The position numbers were made by a program, and so were the translations under genes. 64,000 bases of DNA from Dimorphilus gyrociliatus. Taxonomy: Eukaryota; Annelida; Polychaeta; Dinophilidae. The DNA lies in NCBI GenBank assembly GCA_904063045.1, contig CAJFCJ010000001.1:1371501-1435500 (forward strand). Direction: 5' to 3'. How positions within the stretch are numbered: the first letter of the stretch is position 1; every line of letters starts with the position of its first letter. Below the pieces are notes generated by a model that worked only from the letters and a program-made list of their open reading frames with translations, searched no databases and was not told where the DNA came from. Positions 37,780 through 50,346 of the stretch are shown here, one piece after another.

Positions 37780-39860
37780 CTACCGTAAATAAGAGTCTTT
37801 TATTTGTTCTTGATGCAACCGCTGAATAAGTTTTTGAATATGTTGCCTCTTGGACCTAACTTCGTCTTGAGAAAACCAGTTGGTTAAATCTTCTATTGGA
37901 CTGACTAATGAAAATGGTCTTCGAAAAAACATTTCAACATAGTGTAACAAGTAAATACCACAATCAACATAATTATCCTGTTGGGGTACTTCCAAAGTGT
38001 GACCAGGAAAAGTATTTTTCGTGAAACTTCTTTTCACATTAGTCTCTTTTTCTTTCCTAGCCGCCCATTCTTCATTTAAATAATCCCTTAACACATTCAC
38101 AACTGCATATCTGTCACTACACGTAAGTGAGTCAAACACAAGTATGCAAGGCTTGTGATCTGGAAGATTGTCTACTGATGGATGGCATATTACAGCGAGG
38201 TACCAATGCTGTGATTCATTGATTGGAACGAATAGGAATCTCTTTGAAAAGATATCGATATTTCTGGTCCATTTTGCAACACGAGCATGTCTTCTTTTGG
38301 CGGGTTTGGCATGAAGACTTTCTTGTTGAGCAGTCAGTGATCCTCGTACAGGTTTTTGAACTAATCTACTATAGAAAAAAGATGAAAAAAAGTGTATCCT
38401 TGGTCGAAGTTCGTCTGAGATAATATTTAGTTCCATCCATTTTAGATAAAAATCGATTATTACATCGTTTAACAGTTCTCCTTCAGTTAAACACGCAGCG
38501 TGATCTGCATAGACACATATTCCTCCTTCTGCAGGGGGTGGAGGATATAAGCATAATTTCTTTTCAGGGTGATCTTTTAATTTCTTGACTTTCTTAGTGT
38601 CTGTTCTTACACTCGGCTTAATAGTGACATTTCGGACATCATCAACTGCCATGTCAACTTCCCAACCACTAAATTTTTTTAAAGCATCATCCAAATTCTC
38701 ACGTTTAATTAAGCTTATCGCACGTGAAGTAGTTTTCGAATTAAGAATTGAAAGAAGAGATTGAGCGTGTATAATTCCATCTTTATCTAAACCTTCACCT
38801 AAGAGAGAGATATAACGATGTCGTTGCACTGGAGATCTCGGATCGAAATAGTCGATTCTCTCAGAGGGATTTTCTATTTTTTCTATAGAACATCCAGACC
38901 GAACTTCATTTCCACAACTGACTAAAATTAAGAATACAGAAATTTTCTGATCTAGATAATACTTTAATTCCAGCAATTTATTATGTGCCAAAGATAGCCT
39001 AAACGCATCGGTCATTTGATGATGATTTCGGTAGCAAAATTCAATTTTGTTGGCTTTCAGTCTTATGTTTTGTAACGGATATCCCATTATAGAACCCAAT
39101 TGAACTCTAATAGCAGGTATTTCAATCTCGTCGGAAAAGAGTTGATTAACTGAAGGTCTATATATGCGTTGTGTATTGGGGGTTTCTGGTGGTAAAGCGA
39201 CATACTTGCAATTTTCCGGCAGAACTTTTCGGCAAAAATCACATTCTATATGATTTTGGCTTGGATGACCGCAATTTGTACAAACAGCCAGCATTCCTGG
39301 TTTCTTGACTAAAGTTTCGGTGGACATATCCTTCGAATCACCTTTAGTCGTTTCCCTGAAAGTTTATCAAAAATTAATCAGGTGATTTTGTTATTGTTCC
39401 TCAGACTGACCTAGCAGCACTTGGTTTCGTCGTTGAATCTGCATAAAAATTAAAAAACAATTAACAAAGCACATAACTTTACCTCTATTACTACTCAATT
39501 TTGAGTATGAAAATTTAAAATAACATTACTCACACGCCAGAAAAAAAAGAACATAACGTAGAACGTGTGAGGGATTTAATAAGTAAAAACTATATAAATC
39601 GAACAGTAAAAAGAAGAATATTTACTTTGTGAATTATTTATATTAGATCTTGAAAGTTTTGCGCTGCTAGCATTGTTTTCTATATCAGAAGACAGGTTAC
39701 ACGTATTCTGGAAATCGTCTTCTTTTAATTTTTCTGTAATTTTCGAAAGAATACTAACATTTGATTGATCAGATGTGGTACAGAGAGATGTAACACTTGG
39801 CGTTCTTTTACTAGCAAATTGAACCTTTGATGATGGCGAAGGTCTCTTCAAAGGATTCAT
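37780..39860 (-). CDS. SENP6/SENP7-type SUMO-specific protease
   Basis: Cysteine protease (Ulp1/C48 family) of the SENP6-SENP7 branch, which trims poly-SUMO2/3 chains. Exons 39626-39860, 39411-39438 and 37780-39355 join to 612 residues; vertebrate SENP6/7 exceed 980. The N-terminal part is Ser-rich and disordered, then a Cys4-like motif 'CTNCGHPSQNHIECDFC'. Catalytic domain: 'DHAACLTEGELLNDVIIDFY', 'HFFSSFFYSRL', 'RVAKWTRNIDIFSKRFLFVP' with 'ESQHWYLAVI' (catalytic His), 'LVFDSLTCSDRY' (Asp), 'VPQQDNYVDCGIYLL' (Gln and Cys). The long insertion found between the catalytic halves of human SENP6/7 is very short here. The 28-bp second exon keeps frame. Confidence 0.9.
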
Positions 39861-40677
39861 CAGAACAGGTCTATCTCGTTTTAAGGCTATGGACTAGTGT
39901 TTTTTGTCCCTCGGACGAATGGCAAATAAAAATGTTAAATTAACCTTGCCGAGTGTCTTTAATTCTTGCCTGCGAATTTATCATGTCACAAATTATTATA
40001 AAATAAAGAGCGAATAATACTTTTCCTTACCTTAAAATAAGAAATAGGGGAGACCGGAAGTCTTTGTATATTCGTAGATTGTCACGTGACCTGCGCCATT
40101 ATTACAGACATAAACAAAGATTTGTTTAATTTTGAATACTTAGTTTCAGGAAATTAGTTTCTAAAAAATATTTTATCCTAAAAATGTTTAACATATTATA
40201 TTTCAGTTGTTGTATAATATCTTCGATTTATATCTTTAAATATCAATAAACTGAATAAGAATTAAACTTTGGATTACTTTCTACATTATAGAAAAAATTT
40301 ATTTAACCAAATTCAAAATTTGTTAAACTAATCTGACATCTTAAATAAAATGTTATAGGAAGGCCAATTAAACATGATAGTAAAGCTAAATGATACTAAC
40401 TGTATTTATTTGTAAGAACAATTTTTTGACAAACTAATGTAGAAAAAAACTGAAGAAGTTTTCATTATAAGCTTTTGTGTAATCAGTTAACACATTTAAA
40501 TCAAATGGTGAATTACTAAAGTTTAAAAAATAAGTTAAAATCGTAGGGAAATATTATGCAATATATCCAAATTGCATAATTCTGCCCGTCAATACCGGAA
40601 GTAAAACAGTCGCGTTTTCGTATGTGGTTTTATGTTAAAACTCTTTTATTTATAACCATGAAAACATACTAGGAATA
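39861..40677. promoter_or_regulatory. divergent intergenic region SENP / COMMD3
   Basis: About 820 bp between divergent start codons. No coding exon supported. Contains AT-rich DNA with a somewhat GC-richer patch around 40040-40100 and another just before the COMMD3 start (40585-40625). Promoter function is inferred from position only. Confidence 0.45.
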
Positions 40678-41512
40678 ATGGCACAACTTTCCGAAAAGGC
40701 TGCCATTGGTTTGGCTAAAGTGTCAGCTTTGAAAGATATAGCTGTTAAATCCATAACTCACACTGCTTTCCAACAAATTTTAGATTGTTCTAGAATTTTA
40801 AGTTACTCTGGTAAAATATTTCATATTAAAAATCAAAATAAATAATATTACTTACATAACATTTCATCATCTAGAATATTCTGAATTTCAAGATATTGAA
40901 CGATCAGACCTGGAGCAATGTTTTTTAGGATTAACATCATTCATATTGGAAGTATGTAAGAACGACCTAAGTGAAGACTTAATTAGGTAACGAAACTTAG
41001 TTGACGTACGAAAAGTTACATATTCTATGTGCTAAACAGGTGTTACTTAATCGAAGATTATAAATGGACAGATGATCGGACGGTGTCATTTCTTAATAAA
41101 TTGAAAAACTACAAACAAAAAATAAGAGCAAGATTGTCATGTATAACTTGGCAGCATCCCCATATTATTGATAGTTCATGGAAATTAAACATAAATGCGC
41201 AAGTATGATATAAGATTATGAGTCACCTTATGAAAGTAAAAGTACTTTAAATTCCCAGAGTCAAAGTCTGAACGCACCGCAGGCAGAGTGTATTGTAAAG
41301 CTTCAACTAGAGGATTGTTCAGAAAAGGATAACTTTTCTTTCCGTTGTGATACCAACTCCTTACAGGTATATATATTTATATAGATATACAATTTATATG
41401 TTGTATACATTTAGCCGTCTCAGTTGTTCAAAAGGCAGTTTTATTTCATTAGGATATGGTTTTGAAGCTAAAAGAATGCTCAAGAAGTGTCACTAACTAC
41501 GGTTCAGAATAA
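40678..41512 (+). CDS. COMMD3: COMMD3, COMM-domain protein of the Commander complex
   Basis: Subunit of the Commander/CCC complex in endosomal cargo recycling. Exons 40678-40810, 40875-40986, 41040-41202, 41259-41366 and 41453-41512 give 191 residues (human COMMD3 195). The helical N-domain has 'AFQQILDCSRILS' and 'QFLGLTSFILE'-like 'CFLGLTSFILEVCK'. The COMM domain begins around 'HPHIIDSSWKLNINAQV', matching human LPHITDVSWRLEYQIK, and ends 'LQDMVLKLKECSRSV', matching LQDLVGKLKDASKSL. Assignment to COMMD3 rather than another COMMD rests on these two stretches and the length. Confidence 0.88.
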
Positions 41513-41780
41513 ACTATTTCTACACTTATTTTAAGTTCTACAAACTGTAAGCGACATCGAAAAGCAGATTATCAATGGCTTTCCTATTACAACAGTTTAT
41601 TATCAAAAAAAATAAAAACAAGAAAACTATTTTATGTTGGACGATTTCTGTAGAATGTATTGTGACTGAATATCCATGAAAAACCAAATATTTCAACTCA
41701 AAGGCTCTTCCTGCGCAGATTTTATTCTTTGTCTGTTGAACGGATAACAAAATTTAACGTAACATAATTTTATAATAATT

Positions 41781-42014
41781 TTATACCCACCATGAGTATT
41801 TCATGTTCAGCGTATCTAGATCGCTCTTTACAAGAACGTAGCCTCGCATAAATTCTCTGCATACAGGACACTCTGGCTTTGGGAGACTGAGTAGGCAGGA
41901 TTTGCACGATACCACATGTGCGCATGGAAGCGCTAGAGTATCTGCTGCCTCGCTCAGGCACACCTTGCACCTAAGTTCTTCTATTGTCTTTTCCAGTTTC
42001 TCCTTCTCAGCCAT
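41781..42014 (-). CDS. small C3HC4 RING-finger protein (77 aa)
   Basis: Intronless short reading frame that is almost only a RING: 'LRCKVCLSEAADTLALPCAH' then 'VVSCKSCLLSLPKPECPVCR'. The pattern C-x2-C...C-x-H...C-x2-C...C-x2-C is complete and resembles the C-terminal RING of IAP and related E3 ligases. A short charged helix precedes it and about 20 residues follow, ending 'KYSWWV'. It may be a free-standing RING E3, an adaptor, or the last exon of a longer gene; a GT donor-like site overlaps the stop region. It starts about 270 nt from the COMMD3 stop, convergent. No orthologue can be named. Confidence 0.7.
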   Translation of the reverse strand: MAEKEKLEKTIEELRCKVCLSEAADTLALPCAHVVSCKSCLLSLPKPECPVCREFMRGYVLVKSDLDTLNMKYSWWV

Positions 42015-42722
42015 GTGACACGAATCATTTTCGTATATATTTTTCCCAGAAACTGGGAAAAAACTGGGAAAAAATCATCTATCATTTTTAGTATAACTTA
42101 TTTGAAAACAATGAGGAAATTATTCAGTTTTTGTTAGTAAATTTGACCTATAACCATAAAACCACGCAAGAACCTAATCATGTAGGGCAGAAAATTAATT
42201 CTAAGAGAATGGAGCTGTAAAGTAACTTCGTGGAATATTTTATCTCCAAAGCTATTAAAGGTGGTTATGAAGACTGTCCGAAATGTCTAAAGAGCTTGAC
42301 ATTGCATTTTACGTTGGTGATGATTCAAAGGTTAGCTCTTGGTTTTCCTTAGGTTTTTGATAATTTCTGCAAAAATTATTATTCAAATACTATATTTTAA
42401 CATTTGTACAAATATTCAAATACAGTATTATTTATGTATTATTTTTATTGTTATTAGTACATTACTAAGAAAAATTTTCGTTAAGGAAAGCGTCAAAATT
42501 GAAATTAAATAAAAATCTAAATAAACAATTTAAAAAGGTTAAAGCAATACTGTTTTTCAAAATATATTAGTATTTGAATAATAGTAGAATTATTGAATAA
42601 CAGAATGGAGCAGTTAGCAGTGAAATTCTAACTGAGTTGATATTTTAATTTTCTCTTTGTTAAAAATTTAAATAATTTTATTATTTACTGTCTATATAGA
42701 CAATTTATATCTATTTATAAAA
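42015..42722 (+). promoter_or_regulatory. PPIP5K upstream region
   Basis: About 700 bp holding the promoters of the RING gene (-) and PPIP5K (+). A 16-codon ATG frame at 42283-42330 ends at a donor-like site (aag|gttagc) and could be an alternative first coding exon, since its phase matches an acceptor at 'cataag|gat' inside the first annotated PPIP5K exon. Otherwise AT-rich with no coding signal. Confidence 0.4.
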
Positions 42723-45700
42723 ATGAATAATCCTTACCTCCATAAGGATAAAGATGAAGACTTGGGAAGGAACTGTAGCAAGAAACAAATTATTATTGGT
42801 GTCTGCGCCATGGCGAAAAAAGCTAACTCTGCGGCTATGAGTGAAATAGTTGAAAGGCTAAGGCGATTTGATGAATTAGGAGTGACTGTTTTTGAAGAAG
42901 AAATTATCCTTGAATATCCTGTAGAAGATTGGCCAGTTGTTGATTGTCTTATAAGTTTTCATTCGAAAGGCTTTCCCTTAGATAAAGCCATTAGCTATGT
43001 TGAATTGAGGAAGCCCTTCGTCATAAATGACTTGTACATGCAGTATCATATTCAGGATAGAAGAGATGTTTATAATCTCTTAGCTAGAAAAGATGTCAGT
43101 CAACCGAGATATGCCATTTTAGATAGGGATGATAAAGATAATCGAGGGCCTGGTCTTGTCGAGGAAGACGATCACGTTTGGATTAATGGAGATTTTTTTA
43201 CTAAACCTTTTGTCGAGAAGCCTGTATCAGCGGAGGATCACAATGTTTATATTTACTATCCAAGTTCCGCTGGCGGTGGTAGTCAGCGATTATTCAGGAA
43301 GGTATGTTATATGGCTAGTACAGAGCCAAGCAAAAAAAATAAATACCCTTTTATTTCATAGATTGGAAGTAGAAGTAGTGTGTATTCGCCTGTTTCCAAG
43401 GTTCGCCAAACTGGTTCTTATATTTATGAGGACTTTATGCCCACCGATGGTACGGATGTAAAAGTGTATACTGTTGGGCCGGATTACGCCCATGCCGAGG
43501 CTAGAAAATCACCTGCTCTAGATGGTAAAGTTGAACGCGATAAGGATGGTAAAGAGGTTAGGTATCCAGTTTTATTATCAGCTCACGAGAAACTTATCGC
43601 CAGAAAGGTTTATATAACCATTTTAAAACTATTGAAACACATTTTTGACAAAAAAAATTGTCCAATCAGGTTGTTCAAGCTTTCAAGCAAAATATATGTG
43701 GTTTCGATTTGTTAAGAGCGAATGGAAAATCATATGTTTGTGACGTCAATGGATTTAGTTTTGTAAAGAATTCGTCCAAGTATTACGATGATTGTGCCAA
43801 AATATTGGGTAACATGATTCTCAGAGAATTGGCCCCGTCACTTTTGCAAATACCATTCTTAAATTTTCAACCAGAAGATATTCCTATTGTACCTACAACA
43901 GCTGGTAAGTAATGGCAGCATATTTTCATTCAATGTTCTTTTTTTATAATAATCTGCCATTTAGGTTCAATGATGGAGCTTCGTTGCGTTATTGCCGTCA
44001 TCAGACATGGTGATAGAACGCCAAAACAAAAGATGAAAATGGAGGTCAAACATAAAAAATTTATTGATTTATTCGAAAGATACGGTGGTCATAAGACAGG
44101 TCAACTAAAATTAAAAAAGCCGCAACAATTACAAGAAGTTTTAGACATTACAAGGTGAGGTATAATTTAGTTTGATTTTTAAATATGATCTGTTTTCCTT
44201 ATGGTTGCTATAACAAAAAGATATCTCCTCACCGAATTAAACAATCACGAAAGTGAAGTTTGCGAATCTATTGAAGAAAAAAAAAATAAACTAGAACAAT
44301 TAAAATCAGTTTTGGAAATGTACGGCCATTTTTCCGGTATAAATAGAAAGGTTCAGTTAAAATATCAACCGCATGGCTATCACAGAAATAGTAGTGAAGA
44401 TGGTAATTGAAAGAATATTTCTCTATTCAAATATCGGTAAATATACAGTATGATGTATTCGTCCGATTTATCTTTCAGATACAACTGGTGAACCTAGCCT
44501 TGTTCTTATATTAAAGTGGGGTGGAGAATTAACAGAGGCTGGCAAACAGCAAGCTGAAGAATTGGGAAGTGCTTTCAGATGTATGTATCCTGGTGGACAA
44601 GGAGATTACGGAGCGGTACCAGGATTGGGTCTCCTGAGGCTCCACTCCACTTATCGTCATGACTTGAAAATCTATGCATCAGAAGAAGGTCGAGTCCAGA
44701 TGACTGCAGCAGCATTCGCTAAAGTAAGCAAAAATAGCATGTTCCACTTTATCATTGATAAGGACATATCTTTTAATATGACATTAGGGTTTATTAGCTC
44801 TTGAAGGAGAATTGACACCCATATTAGTACAGATGGTAAAAAGTGCCAATATGAATGGTTTACTAGACAACGACAATGAATCTGCAAAGTTTCAAAAGAG
44901 GTAAGATAATTAAATCTATCAGCTCAAAGTTCAAGCCTATACAATTCTAGTGAATGGCGTGCACATGTTCGACTTGTGAAAAGTTTGTAAGTCGGATTGC
45001 TATAATTTCCTAGGAGGGCACGCTTCCCCCATTTGTTTGTCTATTAAATTTTTTATATAAGTGACTCAAATATAGCTATATATTTGGTGAATTAATAACT
45101 TTTACCTAAATTCAACCATAAATTTCAACTATCAATTTTGTTTATTTTTATACTAAGCAAAACGTTCGTCCTTGCACTACGTAAAACTAAATTGTTCTTT
45201 TGTCATTAAGCATTGAAGGTACACGCGCACAGATGCATTATCCATTTATTGTTGAAATAAGTGCTTTGAAAGATTGAGGTGTTTTTTTTTTTGAATGAAA
45301 TTATGAATTGTATTATCGTAAGGATAATACATTTGCCAAAGATTATAGTGTCAGATGATTGATTAAACACAATTATCTATTAATTGAAATAACAATAACT
45401 AAAAGTTAAAAAAAAAAACAAACCAAATTGTATATTCGCTCATCCTTCATGTAGTAATATTTCTTTTGCAGTTTAATGTACTTCCTTATTAAATGTAATT
45501 CATGGGGCAGATGTTTGTGATAAGTCGCTTTACTTTTTCTTCGATTATTCTTCCTTGTTTTTTTTTTTTATATAATGTTTCTTTTTTAATTACTTCTTTA
45601 CATTTTCTATATTTACAGAGTTAAAGATAAACTGCAGAATGTTTTGAATAAAGACAAACAATTCACTGAGGAAGATTATATTAACGTAACTTTCAAAATA

Positions 45701-47962
45701 TCATTAATTAAGCGTTTTTATTGCTTTTTTTTCTTTATTTTATAAAATTCACCATATTAAATCATTCATTTATTTAGAAGTATAATTTTGTTAATAATAA
45801 TAGTAAGAGTATTTTAATTGATTAATTTCTCAGTATGGAATAATAATTTATTAGTTAAACGTCTCATATAATTTCACTAGACATTGATGTTGCTTTTATT
45901 AATAATTTCTTATTATTGTAACAGCTTGGTGCCAAAGATAGTATCTCTCTGGCCAGCGCTTTACATTTTATTGGAAATCCTTACGAAACATGCAAGAATG
46001 TATACGAGTCAATGGTAAAAATTTTAGAACATATTAAAACTTTAGCGGCCAAAAATCAAGAGGATTCTCTTCCCAATCTGGACAGAAATAGCGATAGTGA
46101 TAGTGATAGCGATAGCGATGAAAGACATCACGATGTCTCCATAGATAAATTATATAAATCAGAATCTTGGGAATTAATGGTTCGAAGATGGTCAAAACTA
46201 GTAAAGGACTTTCGTATGAAAGATGGAAAATGGGATATATCAAAAGTTCCAGATATTTACGATTGTATTAAATACGATTTGCAACACAACTATAAGTATT
46301 TTCCAAAAGGAGGCGATGGAGATAAGCTATATTCAATGGCTAAGGCTCTAGCCGACATAGTAATACCTCAAGAGTATGGTATTAGCTGTACCGACAAACT
46401 GCAGATTGGACAATGTATCTGCACTCCTTTAATGAAGAAGATTTTAAATGATTTACAGAGAAATGTTGATGAGGATGCGACCAGGTTGGACTCGAGATAC
46501 TCTAAAGGAGTATCGACTCCTCATAGGCATGTTCGAACGAGATTATATTTTACAAGCGAATCTCATATACATTCTCTTTTAACAATATTACGATTGGGTA
46601 GTTTATGCGAAAATAATGATACTCAATGGGAAAGATCTATGAATTTTATTAGTGCCATTTCTGAATTGAATTATATGACTCAAATCATCATAATGATGTA
46701 CGAAGATATTAATAAGGAACCTCAGTCTGAAGAAAGGTAAATAACTTTAATAAATTTTGATTAATTATCATCAAATACTTGTTATAGATTTCACGTGGAA
46801 TTGCACTTTAGTCCAGGAGCATATCACAGTATTAGAAATAAACAGTATCCTTCCGGTTTTGGTTTTAAACCTTCAGAAGAATCGGAGGTATGCCATTTTT
46901 TTATTATTAATTACATACATTTTTTAAATCTATTCAATTAAATTAAATAGTATAAACTAAAACACACAAAAAATCCTATACTTATTCTACCAATTAGTCA
47001 TGCTGTAGTCCTATAAGACAGAACAGAGATTTTTTAAAAGTACCGTACTTTCTGGACAACTTTTGGGAAACAAAGGGTTCTATTCCATTAATATTTACCG
47101 AAAGAGTATGTATATCATAGGCTTAAAGGACGAGAGAAAAAAAATTACAAATAAAATAGTTAATAAAGAGAGTATAATTGTTTATCCTGTTCATTTTTAT
47201 TACAGAATCAGAAAGATGAAGTTTCTTCGTCTGTGGATAGTAACTGTCTAAATGTTCCAAAGGTTGCTAAAACTTGTCAGTTTAAACCTTCAAAGCTATT
47301 ATATTATAGAATTTTTGATCCAGTAAGACTGTCTAGATTTAACAGAAACTTTTTCTCTTCAATTTCTTATTTTTTATTTATTTCACTTCGTTTCATATCT
47401 AATTTCTTATTTTATTTAGCTTCACAGTATTTAATAGTGATTACAATGCTTTTACTTTTATTTTTAAATAGTTTAAATTGTTGTCATTTTTGATTGTTAA
47501 ATATTATAGATTCCTATGAGGGGACGAGTATCCTCCGAACCTGATGCCGTACTCTCGGCGAAACGATTAAAAAAATTATCTTTACCGAGCGCTGCTCCTG
47601 GAGGGAAATCTAAAATTCTTACAACGAAGAGTCAAAGTACGGAGAAGATGGACAAATGCGAAGATACATTATATCCTCTACCCGAATGCGACATGGTTAA
47701 ACAAGGATTAATTAGTACTAGTGTTATATCTGGTTCAGCTTCAGCTCCAGCTCTTTCGAAATTCGAAATGGGCAGTACACTTCGTCTAGCATCCGGTGAA
47801 AGCGTTGCAGTACCATCTGTTAGACCTTTAGAAACATTACATAATTCTCTAACTTTAAAAAGAATGGAGACATTTTTAACCGATATGATCGAGACACATT
47901 TCGCTGATAATTTTAACGAAAATCAGAAGTCTGCTCAGAAAACATCAATATCAAAATCGTAA
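42723..47962 (+). CDS. PPIP5K: PPIP5K (VIP1), diphosphoinositol pentakisphosphate kinase
   Basis: Bifunctional enzyme of inositol pyrophosphate metabolism: an N-terminal ATP-grasp kinase makes 1-diphosphates of IP6/IP7 and a C-terminal histidine-acid-phosphatase-like domain removes them. About 11 exons. The kinase starts '[20 protein letters not shown]' and shows '[20 protein letters not shown]', 'GSQRLFRK', '[20 protein letters not shown]' and '[20 protein letters not shown]'. The phosphatase part begins '[20 protein letters not shown]' (RHG motif), with '[20 protein letters not shown]' and '[19 protein letters not shown]'. An (SD)5 acidic Ser repeat lies at 46086-46120. The longest intron (about 44901-45619) is empty. 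The C-terminus keeps the family '[19 protein letters not shown]' and is short compared with vertebrates. The stop faces MDH1B at 288 bp. Confidence 0.95.
46088..46120 (+). repeat. coding GATAGY hexanucleotide repeat (Ser-Asp repeat) in PPIP5K
   Basis: Tandem GATAGT/GATAGC units encode alternating Ser and Asp ([10 protein letters not shown]). It sits in the loop between the middle of the phosphatase-like domain segments. Confidence 0.85.
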
Positions 47963-48250
47963 ATGCTATACGTTTACTATTGATTTTAAGAATGTCGCAT
48001 ATTTTCTTTTGTTTTTAGCTCGAAACTTCTTTAACTGTTGACCAATTACAAATATATTCGAGTATTGAATTAGAGAACTTAAAAGCTTAACTAAAAACCA
48101 ATATGAAAGAGGGAAAAGAATATTAGAAGTAATTATCATAAATATCCATTAATGTATTTACAAACGTCTTCCCTTCCATTTTAACAATCAAAATTATAAA
48201 TTGTGAAAGATAGTTTTATATATGTTTACAATACTTTTTCGATATATCAT

Positions 48251-50346
48251 TTATCTTGTTGGGTCCAATGGTTCTTCTCCGTTAGTTTCCTCTTCAATTT
48301 TCGATAATGATGGCTTCTCTGATGTTGTTGGTCGTTTATTTTCCTTTTCTAACTCTTCTTCAACTTCTTGTTTTGGCTCTTCCTCTTCTACTATAGCCTG
48401 ATTTTCTTCTGTTTCATCTAGAAAAGAAATGTTTGATATAGATTTAAAAGTCTGATTTAAGTTTCTTATTCTTACCTTCTTTCTTTTCTTCTTTAGTTAC
48501 TTCCACTTCTTCATCTTTCTCTTCTTTGTCTTCTTTCGCTTCTTCAATTTCTTCAGATTTTTCTTCAAGAATTTCGGGTGTTCGAGGTTTTGGTGTTGGA
48601 TCGAATTCTTCTCTAAGCTCCTACATTTTTGAATAATTTGTTACATTTACAATTCTAAAGCAACAAAAATAGCTTTACCTTGCAGATGTCAAGGATTTTC
48701 GTTCTCTTTAATTCGTCCATATTAAAGTCCTTAACAATGGACCATAATCCTTTAGGATCAAATATCAAAGGCAAGGTTATTACCAAATCATCTGGTAGGT
48801 TATATGCAGAATCTTTATTCCAAACGGCAACGCTATAGATCCTTCCATCAGCCGAACCCCTCCACCAGTCGCATAGGAGATCGACTAGAGCTGCTGAAAC
48901 TGACAGATCTCCTTGCCTTCCTAATTTATCATTAACTAATCGATTTCTATCAGAACATAACGTTTGATAATCAGTTTCAAGCCATTTATCATCATGGACA
49001 AGTTCGGGGACAGAACGGAAGAAATCGTTTGGTCCCCAGATGGCACCATCGTGTCGGAAAACCTTTGCTTTCGTTGTATCAATGTAGCTTAAATATAAAT
49101 AATTCAAAATATAGACTTAAAACAAGAAATCTAATTAACTACTTATTGCGAAACATACCAAGTACCGTTTAAGTTACCCCAAGTAACTACATCAGCTATA
49201 TGGGCTGTATTCACTCCTAATTTCTCTGCAAGATAGAATTTAGCTCTATTCTCTTTTACTCTTGCAACTCCGACAATTCTGTCTTTGTTCAAGTTTGGAC
49301 AATTTAAGATTAAAGTTCTTGTAGCTAGGTTTATTGGAACATTCCCAGAGACTAGAACTTTAGCATCTGCGTGAGAATTTTCGTTCAAATAACCACCTAG
49401 TTCTGTATAGTAGTCCATGATACGTTTGTTATAATCTAACTCTTCTTCCTCGTCTCCCTTTACCAAGTTGTCAGTTAGTATAATGATTTTAGCGTCCTTA
49501 AAAGCTTTTGCCCTATCGTTGAGAAAAATACTGTATCTTCTTAAATTGGTACTTGCTAAATCTTGCATTTCCATTCCAATACCATTTAATTGATCCTCTT
49601 GATCATCGCCACCTAATAATCGTATTGCGATTTCTTCCTTACCAAATATCCTAGACGAACATAAAGCACATATGATTCCGTAAGCAAGACCAGAAGTCGC
49701 ATTTGAGATGCAAATTTCCAGAGGTTGAATGGCGGCTAGCCTGGAAGCTTCGTCTAAATCGTCTTGAGTTTTTGTATTTAAATTTTCTTCCGCAATCTTT
49801 CTAGATAAGTCGCTTAAAATATGACTCTTTAAATCATAATATCCTCTGGCATACTCTTGAAATTCATTCGTACCTCCAATTAGTAAACCTTTTCCACCTC
49901 TATCCACTAATTCCCTCCAGACAATTGGTCCTTTTTTAGAGAGAGACCAATCAAATTTCATTTGAGAACATGTTGATTCAATCCAACTATTCCATTTATC
50001 TGGTGCAATAACTATTTTATGCAATTTAAAACTAGGTAATGAGTCTTGTAATTTATCAGCCAATAATTCGCATTTAGCATAGTATGGACAGTTTGCTTTT
50101 CCTGTGAAAAAAAATTTAGTTTATGATTTATAAACGTTTTTCAAGTACTATTTTGATTTTATAAAATTTTAAACGAAATTCATAAAGTTGACTGATAAAC
50201 CTTTAAAAAATCTTTTAATAATGGCATTAATTTCATTTCATTAAATCTTATACTGTTATATATTAAATCTTAACTATAAAATTACAAAATTCTCTATAAT
50301 AAGAGTATATTTTATAAATTTTACCCGCAATCACAATTTTCGCCAT
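48251..50346 (-). CDS. MDH1B: MDH1B, putative malate dehydrogenase 1B
   Basis: Divergent malate dehydrogenase family member, mainly expressed in ciliated cells and sperm in vertebrates; enzyme activity is not established. Exons 50325-50346, 49159-50101, 48679-49087, 48476-48620 and 48251-48417 give 561 residues. The N-terminus 'MAKIVIAGKANCPYYAKCEL' matches human MDH1B (MAKFVIAGRADCPYYAKTEL), then 'IVWRELVDRGGKGLLIGGTN', 'MQDLASTNLRRYSIF', 'IADVVTWGNLNG' and 'GAIWGPNDFFRS'. The classical MDH Gly-rich and catalytic motifs are not obvious, as in human. An added C-terminal tail of about 100 residues is rich in Glu and Lys and is encoded by two exons. The donor after 'NGT' (tg|gtatgt) restores the conserved continuation. 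Confidence 0.93.

Noticed and set aside
47063-47493. Two reading frames of 62 and 86 codons in the PPIP5K 3' half
   Set aside because: They are mostly intron sequence (long Phe/Ser/Leu-rich stretch) with short PPIP5K exon pieces embedded.
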